Source: Rhodothermales bacterium (lineage in GTDB: Bacteria > Bacteroidota > Rhodothermia > Rhodothermales > Bin80). Taken from it: DNA of 64,000 nt. Numbering within the stretch: position 1 is the stretch's first letter; each line of letters opens with the position of its first letter. The stretch covers positions 744,001 to 808,000 of the forward strand of contig CATQHT010000002.1 of assembly GCA_958296045.1 (NCBI GenBank). Direction: 5' to 3'. This document shows positions 18,007 to 27,164 of this stretch, one piece after another. The notes below the pieces were generated by a model. The model was not told the origin of the DNA and did not search any database. It worked only from the letters and a program-made list of their open reading frames with translations. The translations under genes were made by a program, and so were the position numbers.

Positions 18007-18235
18007 AGCGAGTAACCGGGTCGGCAGATTAACGCGCAATGTCTGCTGTTGGAAAACTCCGCACAGGTCCACCGCTGGATGACGCTGGCATTCATGTATG
18101 CAGAACCCAAACTGAAGACGATCCCCAACCACCAACACCTGCCCAAGCTCCAAAAGGCGCTTATAGATGCCAGGACCCGACTACCAAACCCCAGAATCCC
18201 CTTCTAGCCTCTTCCCAATAATTGTGGCCCACTTC
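18007..18235 (+). pseudogene. 3' remnant of an IS256-type transposase gene plus element end
   Basis: Translated on the plus strand, with one frameshift near 18050, this gives RVGRLTRNVCCWK and then NSAQVHRWMTLAFMYAEPKL, KTIPNHQHLPKLQKALIDAR, and TRLPNPRIPF before the stop at 18205-18207. This is nearly the same as the last ~65 residues of the intact transposase at 28934-30220. The sequence just after the stop (GTGGCCCAC) resembles that element's terminal repeat. The remainder of the element is gone. Confidence 0.85.
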
Positions 18236-18711
18236 CATCAACCACAGCTGGACCCGGATTCGCGCCATGCTCAATACATGGCTATGCGTGACCACTACCC
18301 TGACAGATGACCAGCAGCAGATGGTCAACATCCAGAACACGCACTAAGGCAGAGACGTCCGGCATATGACCGAGAGCTGCGGCGCACCCTGCAGGCCGCA
18401 CCGGCTGCGCTATCTCAAGCCCAGAGAGGCCACCACACTCCCCGAGGATATGGAAGACAACTAGTGATCAGTTTTTGCAATAATCTGTGTGTATCACATC
18501 TTACTCATAGTCTTGTCGTTCTGAATGAAAGTGATAAATTCGAGATAAGGCCACAGCGCTTCACACCTGCTGGATTGATAGTTTACCTTCAACGTGCATG
18601 CGAGCGCCTCCACCAGCGCCCGCGCACTGGGCCAGCCCGCACAGAAACACCAAACTCTGCCGTAATGCAGAATTGCGGGCTTGGACCTAGACAGCATATA
18701 AGCCTTTAACA
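18236..18711. other. Intergenic region upstream of ilvD
   Basis: No supportable gene. The stretch 18470-18560 is clearly more AT-rich than its surroundings and is the likeliest place for the ilvD promoter, but no confident -35/-10 pair, leader peptide or T-box was found. The left part (18236-18460) may be more decayed element sequence. Confidence 0.45.
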
Positions 18712-20415
18712 ATGAACCGCTACAGCCGACAGGTCACTCAGAATCGCAATCAAGGCGGTGCGCGTGCCATGCTGCACGCCATCGGCCTTACCGATACGGA
18801 CCTAACCAAGCCTCAGGTAGGCATCGCAAGCATGGGTTGGGAAGGTAACCCGTGCAACATGCACCTGAATGGATTCGCCAGCAGCATCAAAGCCAGCGTG
18901 CAGGCGCAGAACCTGATCGGACTGGTGTTTCACACCATAGGCGTCAGTGACGGCATGTCCATGGGCTCGAGCGGCATGCGTTTTTCTCTCCCCTCACGTG
19001 ACATCATAGCAGAATCCATAGAGACGGTAGTCTCCGCCCAGTGGTACGACGGCGTCATTGCAGTCGCTGGCTGCGACAAGAACATGCCGGGATCAATTAT
19101 GGCACTGGCACGCCTGAACCGTCCCGGCCTTATGGTCTACGGCGGCACCATCAAGCCGGGGTGCTGGCGTGGCCAGCCGGTAGATATCGTGTCTGCCTTC
19201 GAGGCTGCTGGACAGCGAGTCATGGGCACCATCACCGAGCAGGATTTCGACGACATCGCGCGCAGCGCCTGTCCAGGCGCCGGAGCGTGCGGCGGCATGT
19301 ACACTGCTAACACCATGGCCTCGGCCATCGAAGCGCTGGGCATGACGCTACCGTACGACTCGTCTTACCCTGCCGTAAGCGTCCACAAGCAACGCGAACT
19401 GCAGGCCGTCGGCAATGCCGTCTACCAACTATTAGAGCGCGACATCAAGCCACGCGACATCCTGACACGCCAGGCCTTTCTTAATGCCTTGCGTGTCGTC
19501 ATCGTGCTGGGGGGCTCCACAAATGCCGCGCTACACCTCATAGCCATGGCCAAAGCTGCCGAGGTGCCGCTCACGCTAGACGACTTTCAGGCGATGAGCC
19601 TCAAGACACCGCTCCTCGCAGACCTGAAGCCAAGCGGGCGCTATGTGATGGAGGATCTGTTTCTGGTGGGAGGCGTGCCAGCGGTGATGAAGCTCTTGCT
19701 CGAGGCTGACATGCTCTGTGGCGCGTGCCTCACCGTCACCGGCCAGTCTATCGCCGACAACCTTGCCGATGTCGCGCCGCTGGGGGAAGACCAGGATGTG
19801 GTGCGCCCGCTGGCCCGCCCCATAAGTGCCACCGGACACCTTAGAATTCTGTACGGCAACTTAGCAGAGGATGGCGCGGTTGCCAAAATTACTGGCAAAG
19901 AAGGCGAGCGCTTCACTGGAACAGCACGCGTATTCGATGCTGAGGAGGAAGCTATGGAGGCGATCCTGGGCGGCCATGTGCGCGCAGGGGATGTCCTCGT
20001 CCTGCGTTACTGCGGCCCCAAAGGGGGGCCAGGCATGCCGGAGATGCTCCGACCCACAGGCGCGATCATGGGTGCAGGGCTGGGCAAGGAGGTCGCGTTG
20101 ATCACAGACGGCCGGTTTTCAGGCGGCTCGCATGGGTTTGTCGTGGGACACATCACGCCCGAGGCACAGGTAGGGGGCACGATCGCGCTCGTGCAGGACA
20201 GCGATAGGATCAGCATCGACGCGCACGCAAATACCCTCACCGTTCATGTAGAAGCTAGTGAACTAACCGCGCGCAGGAGCCGCTGGCACGTACCGCCGCT
20301 GAAGGCACAACACGGTACCCTGCTCCGTTATGCACATACCGTGTCTTCTGCCAGTGAAGGCTGCGTGACCGACGCCTTTGCGCCTCGTCCAGAACCCAAC
20401 AGCCTACGTTGTTAG
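18712..20415 (+). CDS. ilvD: Dihydroxy-acid dehydratase
   Basis: 567 residues, normal for IlvD. It dehydrates 2,3-dihydroxy-isovalerate and 2,3-dihydroxy-3-methylvalerate in valine/isoleucine synthesis. Iron-sulfur ligand cysteines are in [20 protein letters not shown] and [17 protein letters not shown]-terminal signatures [38 protein letters not shown] and RWHVPPL are intact. The start resembles the family N-terminus (x-RYSRQVTQ). IlvD/Edd relatives also dehydrate sugar acids, but this N-terminal and active-site pattern is the amino-acid type. It stands alone, without other ilv genes, inside the mobile-element region; the reading frame is undamaged. Confidence 0.95.
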   Translation: MNRYSRQVTQNRNQGGARAMLHAIGLTDTDLTKPQVGIASMGWEGNPCNMHLNGFASSIKASVQAQNLIGLVFHTIGVSDGMSMGSSGMRFSLPSRDIIAESIETVVSAQWYDGVIAVAGCDKNMPGSIMALARLNRPGLMVYGGTIKPGCWRGQPVDIVSAFEAAGQRVMGTITEQDFDDIARSACPGAGACGGMYTANTMASAIEALGMTLPYDSSYPAVSVHKQRELQAVGNAVYQLLERDIKPRDILTRQAFLNALRVVIVLGGSTNAALHLIAMAKAAEVPLTLDDFQAMSLKTPLLADLKPSGRYVMEDLFLVGGVPAVMKLLLEADMLCGACLTVTGQSIADNLADVAPLGEDQDVVRPLARPISATGHLRILYGNLAEDGAVAKITGKEGERFTGTARVFDAEEEAMEAILGGHVRAGDVLVLRYCGPKGGPGMPEMLRPTGAIMGAGLGKEVALITDGRFSGGSHGFVVGHITPEAQVGGTIALVQDSDRISIDAHANTLTVHVEASELTARRSRWHVPPLKAQHGTLLRYAHTVSSASEGCVTDAFAPRPEPNSLRC

Positions 20416-20510
20416 ATCTTCTTTGGCCACGCGACACCTCGGGCGCGTGCAGACTTTGACGCCCACACTGGGCATCCTGCCATGAAGGCGCTTGTCCTTT
20501 CCGCATCGCG

Positions 20511-21264
20511 GTAGCCCCAGGGTTTCCCTTGGGGCCCCGCACAGATCCGTGTGTACGCGTTATCGCACACGGCTCCTCCCGCAGGTCGCGCTCTCGCGCA
20601 TGACGTTAGGAAGTGGGGATACCCACCTCCAGCCGTAAGCGGTACACCTGCGCCCCGACTGTGGCTCTGAGTCCACAGCCATTTGGACAGATTCACGAAA
20701 TCCGGCCCAAAGTTCGGCACGAATCCAGCTTTCCGCTTTCCCCTTGGGTGCGACCCTTAGCTCCACCGGCTCCGCCCCGTGGTCATCCACGCGTTGTTCG
20801 CTGGCTTCGTAGCTACTTTGGTCACATCTGACTTCTCTCCACCGTACATCCTCCGATCAGCATTTAGCCTACGCTTTGGCGACCCTCCCCGAAGGGATGG
20901 GTAATGGAGAGACCTCCCAGGTCCCGATGCAGTACGTATGTGCGTGCCTGGGTTCTTGGACACCGCGGGACCCTCCTCCTCACCATCAACGGCGAAGAAG
21001 GTGTTGCCTTCGACCAAACCAAGAGCCTCGGCATCCCGGACGATAACATTTTCGGTGCTCATTAGCCCTGCCCACCCGCACCTCTACCGACGCTTCGCTG
21101 GCACCCTCGCGGGTACCAACGCACGGCTCGAGGAGATGCGTGGATGGTTAGGCCTTCACATCGGGAGACTATCACTCCCTGTACTGGCACCAGTTAGCCT
21201 GGCGTATTGGGGTCACGTTTCCAGACCCCGCCACTTCAAACCACGGCGTGCGGTTTTCCCGCAC
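20511..21264 (-). mobile_element. ORF-less group II intron
   Basis: Read on the minus strand it begins GTGCG at 21264, the usual GUGYG 5' end, and ends CTAC at 20511 (3' AY). Domain I contains GGGAGTGATAGTCTCCC then GATGTGAAGGC, the common bacterial pattern. Domain V lies at 20544-20575 (GAGCCGTGTGCGATAACGCG then TACACACGGAT). Domain VI is the GCCCC-A-AGGG-AAA-CCCT-GGGGC hairpin with a bulged adenosine as expected branch point. Only ~750 bp long, it lacks the reverse transcriptase gene except for a short start (separate entry). The intron may still fold but would need a maturase supplied in trans. Confidence 0.82.
20757..20849 (-). pseudogene. N-terminal remnant of the group II intron reverse transcriptase/maturase
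   Basis: A 30-codon frame begins MYGGEKSDVTKVATKPANNA and then stops. This matches the usual start of bacterial intron-encoded proteins (M-x-G-R-E-K-S-D-x-x-x-VA-KPANKA). Everything from the RT palm to the maturase domain is deleted, and domain V follows ~180 bp later. Confidence 0.72.
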
Positions 21265-21432
21265 CGGGCTTTCCTGCTGGATACGCCGTAAAGTTCATGC
21301 GCAGTTGGCGTGGGCGTGCTTTCGGCTTGTAATACGGTATGTGCCACTGATCGTACAGTCCCAGTCACTCGCAGAACATGCGTCTACTCCACCGTTCCAA
21401 CCATAGCCCCGGCGTCCTCGGGCACGCATCAG
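21265..21432. other. 5' exon side of the group II intron, no gene
   Basis: Sequence between the intron 5' end and an integrase fragment. The bases next to the intron (21265 upward) should hold the intron-binding sites for retrohoming; no gene was recognised. Confidence 0.4.
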
Positions 21433-21696
21433 ATGGCGCCTGATCTTCAATTCTACCCAATGCCGGACTTAACGGACATGGCGACACTTCCCGCAACAGC
21501 CCTGCAAGCCATACCTTCCGAAGCGGCCGCCCGGGTCGCAGAGGCGCTCGCAGATGCCCTGGCTCCCACCACCGTACGCACATACCAGGCGGTATGGCGC
21601 GGTTTCCAGGCATGGGCTGACGAGCACGCGTTTACCGCTCGAATCCGACCTTATGATGGGTACGCACCAGAGACATCCCGCGGCGATTCAAATTAA
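21433..21696 (+). pseudogene. Tyrosine recombinase/phage integrase N-terminal (core-binding) fragment
   Basis: The frame from ATG 21433 gives a segment AADALADALAPTTVRTYQAVW-like (ALAPTTVRTYQAVWRGFQAW at its core, then ADEHAF), the SAM-like core-binding domain of tyrosine recombinases. The catalytic domain is missing because the sequence runs at about 21650 into an oppositely oriented transposase fragment. It marks a former integrative element. Confidence 0.7.
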
Positions 21697-21901
21697 TGAT
21701 CGCCGACTCTATGGCCGGACGTTCACGCCGGGCTTCCACGAAGTCTGGATGGCTCTCCCGCTCGCTGGTTTTCTGGTGCGTAAAGATGTCCTGTAGCCCG
21801 CGTAGCGCGGCCGGAATATTGTCTCTGGAGCGGACATCAAAGGTGATCTCTTCAATGGGCGTATGCCCAAGCTCAAACTGTGGCTCGAAGATTGCGCGCA
21901 T
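21632..21901 (-). pseudogene. ISNCY-type transposase N-terminal fragment
   Basis: The 89-codon frame starts MRAIFEPQFELGHTPIEEIT and continues DVRSRDNIPAALRGLQDIFT. This resembles the start of ISNCY-family transposases (x-F-x-P-Q-LELG-x-x-I-x-x-I, then SRDDIP-x-LLRGLQHIY). The later piece RPAIESAIINLNRRGM corresponds to a region further into the family, so internal sequence has been lost. The call rests on remembered motif similarity. Confidence 0.55.
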
Positions 21902-22203
21902 AGGGGTGAGTCGGGCGAATGTTGGGGCAAGACGTACAAATCACGCCAATAACGGGCCTAAGATCGGAAAACGGTGCAACATGCGCTAAGACAACGCGTT
22001 CCAAAAGTAGCGGGATTGCCCTGAAAACAGCCGCTCGGCGCCGTACACTGCCCGCTCTTGCGCCGCATGCACCCGTATGTCCGACCTATGCACCCAAGAT
22101 TGACGATCTGCAGGGCAAATCGACCATTTTCCGTGCAATCACCAGCTAGCCGCCTTGTGGATGGCATGATTATTGCGGTTAGATCTGCATTGGACCCAAA
22201 CCG
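21902..22203. other. Intergenic region, nothing recognised
   Basis: About 300 bp with no gene or repeat identified. It probably contains the promoter of the downstream lipoprotein gene. Confidence 0.5.
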
Positions 22204-22749
22204 ATGAGAGTTCTTGTGAGCAGCAAATTCATGCTTGTTGTTGTCTGTGGAGCGGTAACACTTCTACAGTGCGGCTGTGACAGTGCAACCACGCCAACCG
22301 CTGATATTCGTATTCAAACAGACCAGGAGACATACGCATTGGTGCTAGACGATGAGATCAATGCGTTGGTTTTATCCATGCGAGTGAGCTATACAAACCC
22401 AAGTAGCAGAACCACATATCTGCCAAAGTGTGGGAAGGAAAAGCCCGTTCCCGTCTTGCAGAAACTTGACAGCACGGGATGGATCAACGCCTTGTCGCCT
22501 GTGTGTCCCATGATTCTATTGCCGCCTATTCGGGTGGAACCACGACAGACATACACGCAAGCGGTGGTGTTACAATCCAGCCTATTCCCTATCTATCCGC
22601 GATTGTCCGTCAATGAGATATCGGGTACTTATCGTTTGCTATACAAAATCTATGAGACAGGTAGCAGAGACGGCCAACTTGGCGACCCGAATATTATGGT
22701 TCCGCTTGCAGCTCGGGTATCGAATACGTTCCAGATTACAGAAGATTGA
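22204..22749 (+). CDS. Hypothetical lipoprotein
   Basis: 181 residues. A signal peptide (FMLVVVCGAVTLLQ) ends in a lipobox-like LLQC-G, so the mature protein would begin at Cys24 and be lipid anchored; a second Cys follows two residues later. The mature part is beta-rich and Thr/Ser/Pro rich, with four further cysteines, consistent with an immunoglobulin-like fold (the pattern LVLSMRVSYTNPSSRTTYLP and RLLYKIYE). No family was recognised. It is distinctly more AT-rich than the housekeeping genes and lies among mobile remnants, so recent acquisition is likely. Confidence 0.7.
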   Translation: MRVLVSSKFMLVVVCGAVTLLQCGCDSATTPTADIRIQTDQETYALVLDDEINALVLSMRVSYTNPSSRTTYLPKCGKEKPVPVLQKLDSTGWINALSPVCPMILLPPIRVEPRQTYTQAVVLQSSLFPIYPRLSVNEISGTYRLLYKIYETGSRDGQLGDPNIMVPLAARVSNTFQITED

Positions 22750-23091
22750 CGCAGTCTGCCCTAAGCCCACAATTTCTTGACGGCCTCCCTGGGTCAGTAG
22801 TAGTGCCAAAGTGGGCTGCGTCGCCAGCAAACGGATCGATCAGCACGGCAACAGGATCAGCCAGCCACTTTCGGATATGAGGTGCATATTCCGGTCGACC
22901 TCGACCACCTATTCCAGAGGTAGTCAACCACATTTTGGTGACTACCGGAATGGCAATCGGGGTCGGATTGGCCGGGCCGTCAGCGCGACTGACTATTCCG
23001 ATCCACTGCGCCACCAATTCCGGCTTCAAGCGCGCCACCCTACGTCTTGCGTCAGGGGCACGAAATCGGCCTTTGCACACATGTGTATGTG
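22750..23091. other. Unassigned sequence downstream of the lipoprotein
   Basis: No convincing gene. A minus-strand frame contains VLIDPFAGDAAHFGTT, faintly like the DPFxGxGTT motif of DNA methyltransferases, but there is no supporting NPPY/PPY motif or conserved flank. Confidence 0.35.
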
Positions 23092-23850
23092 TCATGCCTG
23101 GTCGTAGGGTTTGATGCTTCGCAGGGCGTGTGTTTTGCGCATGGATTCACCCTTGAGTGAGATGTGGTGTGCATTGTGAACCAGTCGGTCAAGGATGGCA
23201 TCGGCCAAGGTAGGATCTTCCATGGTGTCGTGCCATTGTTCCACGGGGACTTGGCTGGTCGCGATGGTGGACCGACTCTGGTATCGGTCGTCGAACAGCT
23301 CCAAGAGGTAGCGTTGTTGCGTGACGTTCACTTCGCTGGTACCCCAGTCGTCGGTGATCAATACATCGATCTTTGACATCTTACGCAGGAGTTTCCGATC
23401 GGTATCATCGGCGCGCCCGAGGTGCATATCCTGCAAAAGTCGCGAAAGGCGGTGGTATTGTGCCCGGTAGTTTTCCAGGCATGCCTTATGAGCCAGCGCA
23501 CAGGCTAAGTAGGTCTTGCCCGTGCCTGTCGCGCCGGTAATGATGACTTTTTCATGCCACTGAATCCACTGACAGCTGGCCAGATGCAGCATGAGTCATT
23601 TGCTGAGGCCACGCCCCTTTCCGTAGTCTACGTTGGCCATACTTGCTTGACACTTTAGCTTAGCGCGCCCGAGTCTCAGATTCAAGCGACGTGATTCGCG
23701 CCGTGCCATCTCGGCATCGACCATCAGTCCCAGGCGTTCCTCAAAGTCGAACTCGGCCATATCTGGGGTCACGAGCTGATCTCGCAAAGCGCTGGCCATG
23801 CCCACCAGGCGCATGTGTTCAAGCTTAGCTACGATGGGATGGATTAACAT
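23092..23850 (-). pseudogene. istB: IS21-family istB helper ATPase, interrupted by one stop codon
   Basis: Starts at 23850 ([20 protein letters not shown]), the standard IstB start. After ~84 codons (KGRGLSK) a single TGA at 23596-23598 interrupts the frame, which then continues as LMLHLASCQWIQWHEKVIIT with Walker A GATGTGKT and Walker B LITDDWG. Changing the stop to CGA (Arg) would restore a normal ~252-residue IstB. IstB is the AAA+ ATPase that helps the IstA transposase choose target DNA. The start overlaps the end of istA by 7 bp as in intact IS21 elements. Confidence 0.88.
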
Positions 23851-24656
23851 GGGTCTCCTCCTTGGGTTGATGCGGAGCCGTAATAGGTGGCGCCGCGAAT
23901 GTTGTCGTGATCCACGGTGCGGTGCTGCTTGGCGCCGCGTTTGCGAACAATCTGGTTAATGATTTCTTTGACCGCGGGATAGCTGAGCCTTCCGCGCTCG
24001 AGCGCCTCCTCAGCGGCCTGCTCCATGACTGGTGCGCCATGCTTCTTAGCTAGGTTCAGCAGGCTTCTGCAACGCACGTAGCACTGCTCGGGGATGCGGA
24101 AACGGCCGAAGTTCGCTTCAATAAGCGTCTGCATGTTGGGCCCGAATGTGGCGGCCCAGCGTATGAATCGCTCCGATGTCCAAGAGCTGTACGCACGGTG
24201 ATGAGAGGCCATGTGGTCCTCTATCGTCACGTAATCCCCTTTCCAGGGGGAGCGGGGATGCGAGGCAATAGCCATATCATCCTCCTTATCAAGGAAGATC
24301 TGTACCGTATTCTCGCCCACCAGCGCGTACACCGTGCGTCCAGCGTACTTATAGGGCACGCTGTAGTAGGCGTTTTGGATCGCCACATGATAATTGGTCT
24401 GCACCTTCCGCTTGCTAGTCCATTCCGAATAACGATAGGGCGCTGGCGGTAACGGACGCAGGGCTGGCTTGTCCACCTCTTCAAACCAGCTCTGACGGCT
24501 GCCCTTCTTCTTCTGGAAGGGCCGGGCATTGAGGTCCACCAACAAGCGTTGTATGGCGGTGTTAAGATCGGTAAGACTCAGAAAGCGCTCATGCCGAAGC
24601 CGTGCTAAGATCTGCCTCTGAACCAGCTGAATCGACTTCTCGGCGATAGCTTTAAC
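23844..24656 (-). pseudogene. istA: IS21-family istA transposase, C-terminal part only
   Basis: About 270 codons match the back half of Ist[81 protein letters not shown] and the C-terminal [10 protein letters not shown]. The N-terminal helix-turn-helix and most of the DDE catalytic core are absent. At about 24656 the sequence switches to group II intron 3'-end sequence; the open frame continues into that sequence but is not IstA. Confidence 0.88.
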
Positions 24657-24704
24657 GCGCACGCGCGGATCTGTGCGGGGCCCCAGGGGAAACCCTGGGG
24701 CTAC
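24653..24704 (+). mobile_element. Group II intron 3' end fragment (domain V 3' half plus domain VI)
   Basis: Contains ACGCGCACGCGCGGATCTGT, the second half of domain V, and the GCCCCAGGGGAAACCCTGGGGC domain VI hairpin in pieces, ending CTAC at 24704. It is nearly the same as the end of the intron at 20511-20580, but on the opposite strand. It truncates istA. Confidence 0.75.
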
Positions 24705-24759
24705 CGCGATGGACACGGCGGTTATCGACTGAGTCCTGTGGATTGGCGCGCCAGACCCC

Positions 24760-24945
24760 GACCCTACTCATGCCGGACTCTGGGTCGGAGTTTGTGATTC
24801 TGTCCAATGGCTGTGGACTCAGAGCCACAGTCGGGGCGCAGGTGTACCGCTTACGGCTGGAGGTGGGTATCCCCACTTTCTAACGTCATACGCGACTGGG
24901 CGACCTGCGGGAGGAGCTGTGTGCGTTAACGCGCACGCACGGATA
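24760..24945 (+). mobile_element. Second group II intron fragment with domain V
   Basis: The plus strand from about 24760 repeats the part of the first intron between the ORF remnant and domain V (for example GTGGACTCAGAGCCACAGTC, then GGTGTACCGCTTACGGCTGG). It reaches a domain V at 24914-24945 (GAGCTGTGTGCGTTAACGCG). It breaks off right after domain V, whereas the missing domain VI part lies upstream at 24653-24704, so the pieces are rearranged. Confidence 0.72.
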
Positions 24946-25223
24946 AGTGTTGTTGTTATGCCGCTGATATTTCTCGCCTTCGGCGCCGGAGTCTACGGGG
25001 CATGACATTCTCGCGGTCAGGGGCTTACCTGGGGATTTGGCTACGAGCTGGTATTCCGCACAGGTCGGGATCGCCAAGAACGGTAGCCGAAAGTGCAGCC
25101 ATGCAGGCACACGCTGTCGACACGCTGCGCGTAACCAAGGCCAACAAGGTCGAATGAGGTACTGGACACCGTCGCCGGTTAGCCCTTGGCGGGCCCGGTC
25201 TAGTCGGCTTGATGATTCCCCAA
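24946..25223. other. Intergenic region between intron fragment and permease gene
   Basis: About 280 bp with no gene, terminator or repeat that could be supported. Confidence 0.5.
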
Positions 25224-26585
25224 CTACACCAGTGGTACCAGCAGCGCCAGGATCAGGGACGCTATGCCTCCGACAATGCCTATAATTGCTAGAAGGGGCG
25301 TCCACGACTTGAGGGTTTCCGCTTCGGTGATGCCTCCCATCTTCGAGTATATCCAGAATCCGCTGTCATTCATCCAGGACCCCACCAATGCACCGCTTCC
25401 GATAGCTGTGCCCAGGTAGACTACGTGAAAGGAGAGGCTCTCGGGGACCACCATTGCGGCGGACATGGCGCTGGCGGTGATCATAGCCACGGTGGACGAT
25501 CCTTGCGCAAACTTGAGCAGGGTTGCGATGCCGAACCCCAAGAGCAGAAGGAAGATGCCGGATGCGTCTGCCCCAGCGGGAAGCATCGCCTGGATGGCGG
25601 GTCCTATCTGTGCCTCTTTCAGCATCGCACCGAAGGTGCCTCCGGCCGACGTGATAAGGATGATGATTCCTCCGCTCAGCAGCGACTGTTCTACGAGTTG
25701 GCCCATGGCTTCCCGGGATGGGTGTCGCATCCTGACGTAGAGCGCTACGCTGGCAAAGGCTGCCAGAAGCAGCGCTAGGTTGGGGTCGCCCAGGACGCTG
25801 AACCATTCCGCCAGTGCTTGCAGGCCTGTGGAGCCGCTCTCGCCCAGGGGCGTCAATACCGTTTTTCCAGATATCAGCATGATAGGTAGCACGATGGGCT
25901 GGACTGCAAGGCCCAGCGGCGGTGTTGCGCCGCTGATTTGGTCTACCTTTTCTTCACCCGGCACAGTGCGCATAGGTACCGGCATACGTCGGTCCATCCA
26001 TCCGGCGAAGGCGAATCCTGCGATGGCAGCCGGAACCGCAATGGCCGCACCGACCAGCATCATCATGCCCAGATCTATGCCCAAGTTGTCCGCGATAATC
26101 AGCGGTCCTGGCGTGGGCGGAACCAGGCTGTGCGTAGCGGCGGCTCCGGCGGTGATGGCCATCACGAAGCCCAGGTATCCGCCGCCCGTCTGCCGGTACA
26201 TGGATCGAGCCAGCGGGATGAGCAGGTAGAAGACGGTATCAAAAAACACCGGCACAGAAAGCACAAAGCCGCTGGCCGTCAGTGCGGTGCCGCCGCGGCG
26301 CTCACCCAGGAGGGCCAAGAAGGCTTGTACGACGCGGTCGGCCGCGCCACTGGCCATCATGGTGATCCCTATGACGGCGGCCATGGCGATCACGATGCCG
26401 ATGCTGCCTGCCGTGGAGCCAAAGGCTTCAGCCACGCGGGCGATTTTTGCTGGCCAAGGTCCGGGGGCGCACAGGCTGACAAGGATGGCCGCCGTGATGA
26501 GTGCCACGAATGCGTTGATGCGGAGCCCTACAATCATCCCGACCACAATCAGGATGCCGAGGGCGAGTATGAGGAGCGGAATCAT
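25224..26585 (-). CDS. GntP-family gluconate/hexonate:H+ symporter
   Basis: 453 residues from ATG 26585; the open frame begins 14 codons earlier, but MIPLLILALGILIVVGMIVG is the usual GntP start. About 12 hydrophobic segments are present with the family signatures GFVLSVPVFFDTVFYLLIPL, HSLVPPTPGPL, GGTFGAMLKEAQIG, FAQGSSTVAMIT and MNDSGFWIYSKMGG. Members import gluconate or related aldonates through the inner membrane. The gene is intact and is preceded on its strand by an inverted repeat (26652-26677). An SDR of the gluconate-5-dehydrogenase type lies 14 kb away, so a hexonate pathway is possible. Confidence 0.93.
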   Translation of the reverse strand: MIPLLILALGILIVVGMIVGLRINAFVALITAAILVSLCAPGPWPAKIARVAEAFGSTAGSIGIVIAMAAVIGITMMASGAADRVVQAFLALLGERRGGTALTASGFVLSVPVFFDTVFYLLIPLARSMYRQTGGGYLGFVMAITAGAAATHSLVPPTPGPLIIADNLGIDLGMMMLVGAAIAVPAAIAGFAFAGWMDRRMPVPMRTVPGEEKVDQISGATPPLGLAVQPIVLPIMLISGKTVLTPLGESGSTGLQALAEWFSVLGDPNLALLLAAFASVALYVRMRHPSREAMGQLVEQSLLSGGIIILITSAGGTFGAMLKEAQIGPAIQAMLPAGADASGIFLLLLGFGIATLLKFAQGSSTVAMITASAMSAAMVVPESLSFHVVYLGTAIGSGALVGSWMNDSGFWIYSKMGGITEAETLKSWTPLLAIIGIVGGIASLILALLVPLV

Positions 26586-26651
26586 CGCGACGAGGGCCAA
26601 GTGGCGCACCGCGGTGCGCGGGCCCAATATACTATGCTGTATCCAATGCCA

Positions 26652-26677
26652 GCACTGCCACGGGACGGTGGCAATGC
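26652..26677. promoter_or_regulatory. Imperfect inverted repeat upstream of the GntP-type permease
   Basis: Arms 26652-26661 (GCACTGCCAC) and 26668-26677 (GTGGCAATGC) match at 9 of 10 positions around a 6-bp centre. On the minus strand a -10-like TATATT follows at 26631-26626, about 40 bp before the permease start. Position and symmetry fit an operator for a GntR- or LacI-type repressor, but no regulator gene is near. Confidence 0.4.
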
Positions 26678-26689
26678 TCCGGCAGCGCT

Positions 26690-27164
26690 GGTATCGGGAC
26701 AGTCAATGCGTGCCTCAGACGTGTTTCGGACGCTTTCCGCATTGCAGGACTGGCGGCGCAGCCTGCAGTAGCAAGGACGCTCTTCCAACGCCTACGCCTT
26801 ATCGCTCGTCTGCCGCTACGGTCAGGTGCCGACGCTTGAATGCACGAGCTGCACAGGCTTCCATCAGAGTGTTCGACTCCGCCTTCCCAGCGGCCGTCTA
26901 TTCGCCTTGACCCATGGCGCTGGATGGTCCACCAACTGTTACCACTATGCCGATTGGCGACCAGGTCAGGGTGCAGACCCTTGTGGTGGCATCGCCGCCT
27001 CAAGGTCTGCTCGCGTCAGGGCATCGGCGAAATGCACGGCTCGCGTGGAGCAGTGTTATGCGGCCAATACACTCTGCACTAAGTTCCGACACGCTGCCTA
27101 GGTCTACCGTTTTACCACACCGACTAGACTTGATATTGGCAAGAGTGTCGCTTAGATTAGCGGC
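26690..27164. other. Non-coding stretch upstream of the DUF4338/IS4 pseudogene
   Basis: Several overlapping frames are open, but none shows a consistent family pattern. The 30-40 bp before 27165 are more AT-rich and probably include the transposon's own promoter and left terminus; the terminal repeat was not resolved. Confidence 0.4.

Noticed and set aside
22736-23095. DNA methyltransferase fragment (DPFAGDAAHFGTT on the minus strand)
   Set aside because: The motif is imperfect, no second methylase motif is present and the frame lacks other family features.
25938-26771. 277-codon plus-strand open frame
   Set aside because: It is His/Gly/Asp-rich and antisense to the GntP-type permease; composition is typical of a shadow frame.
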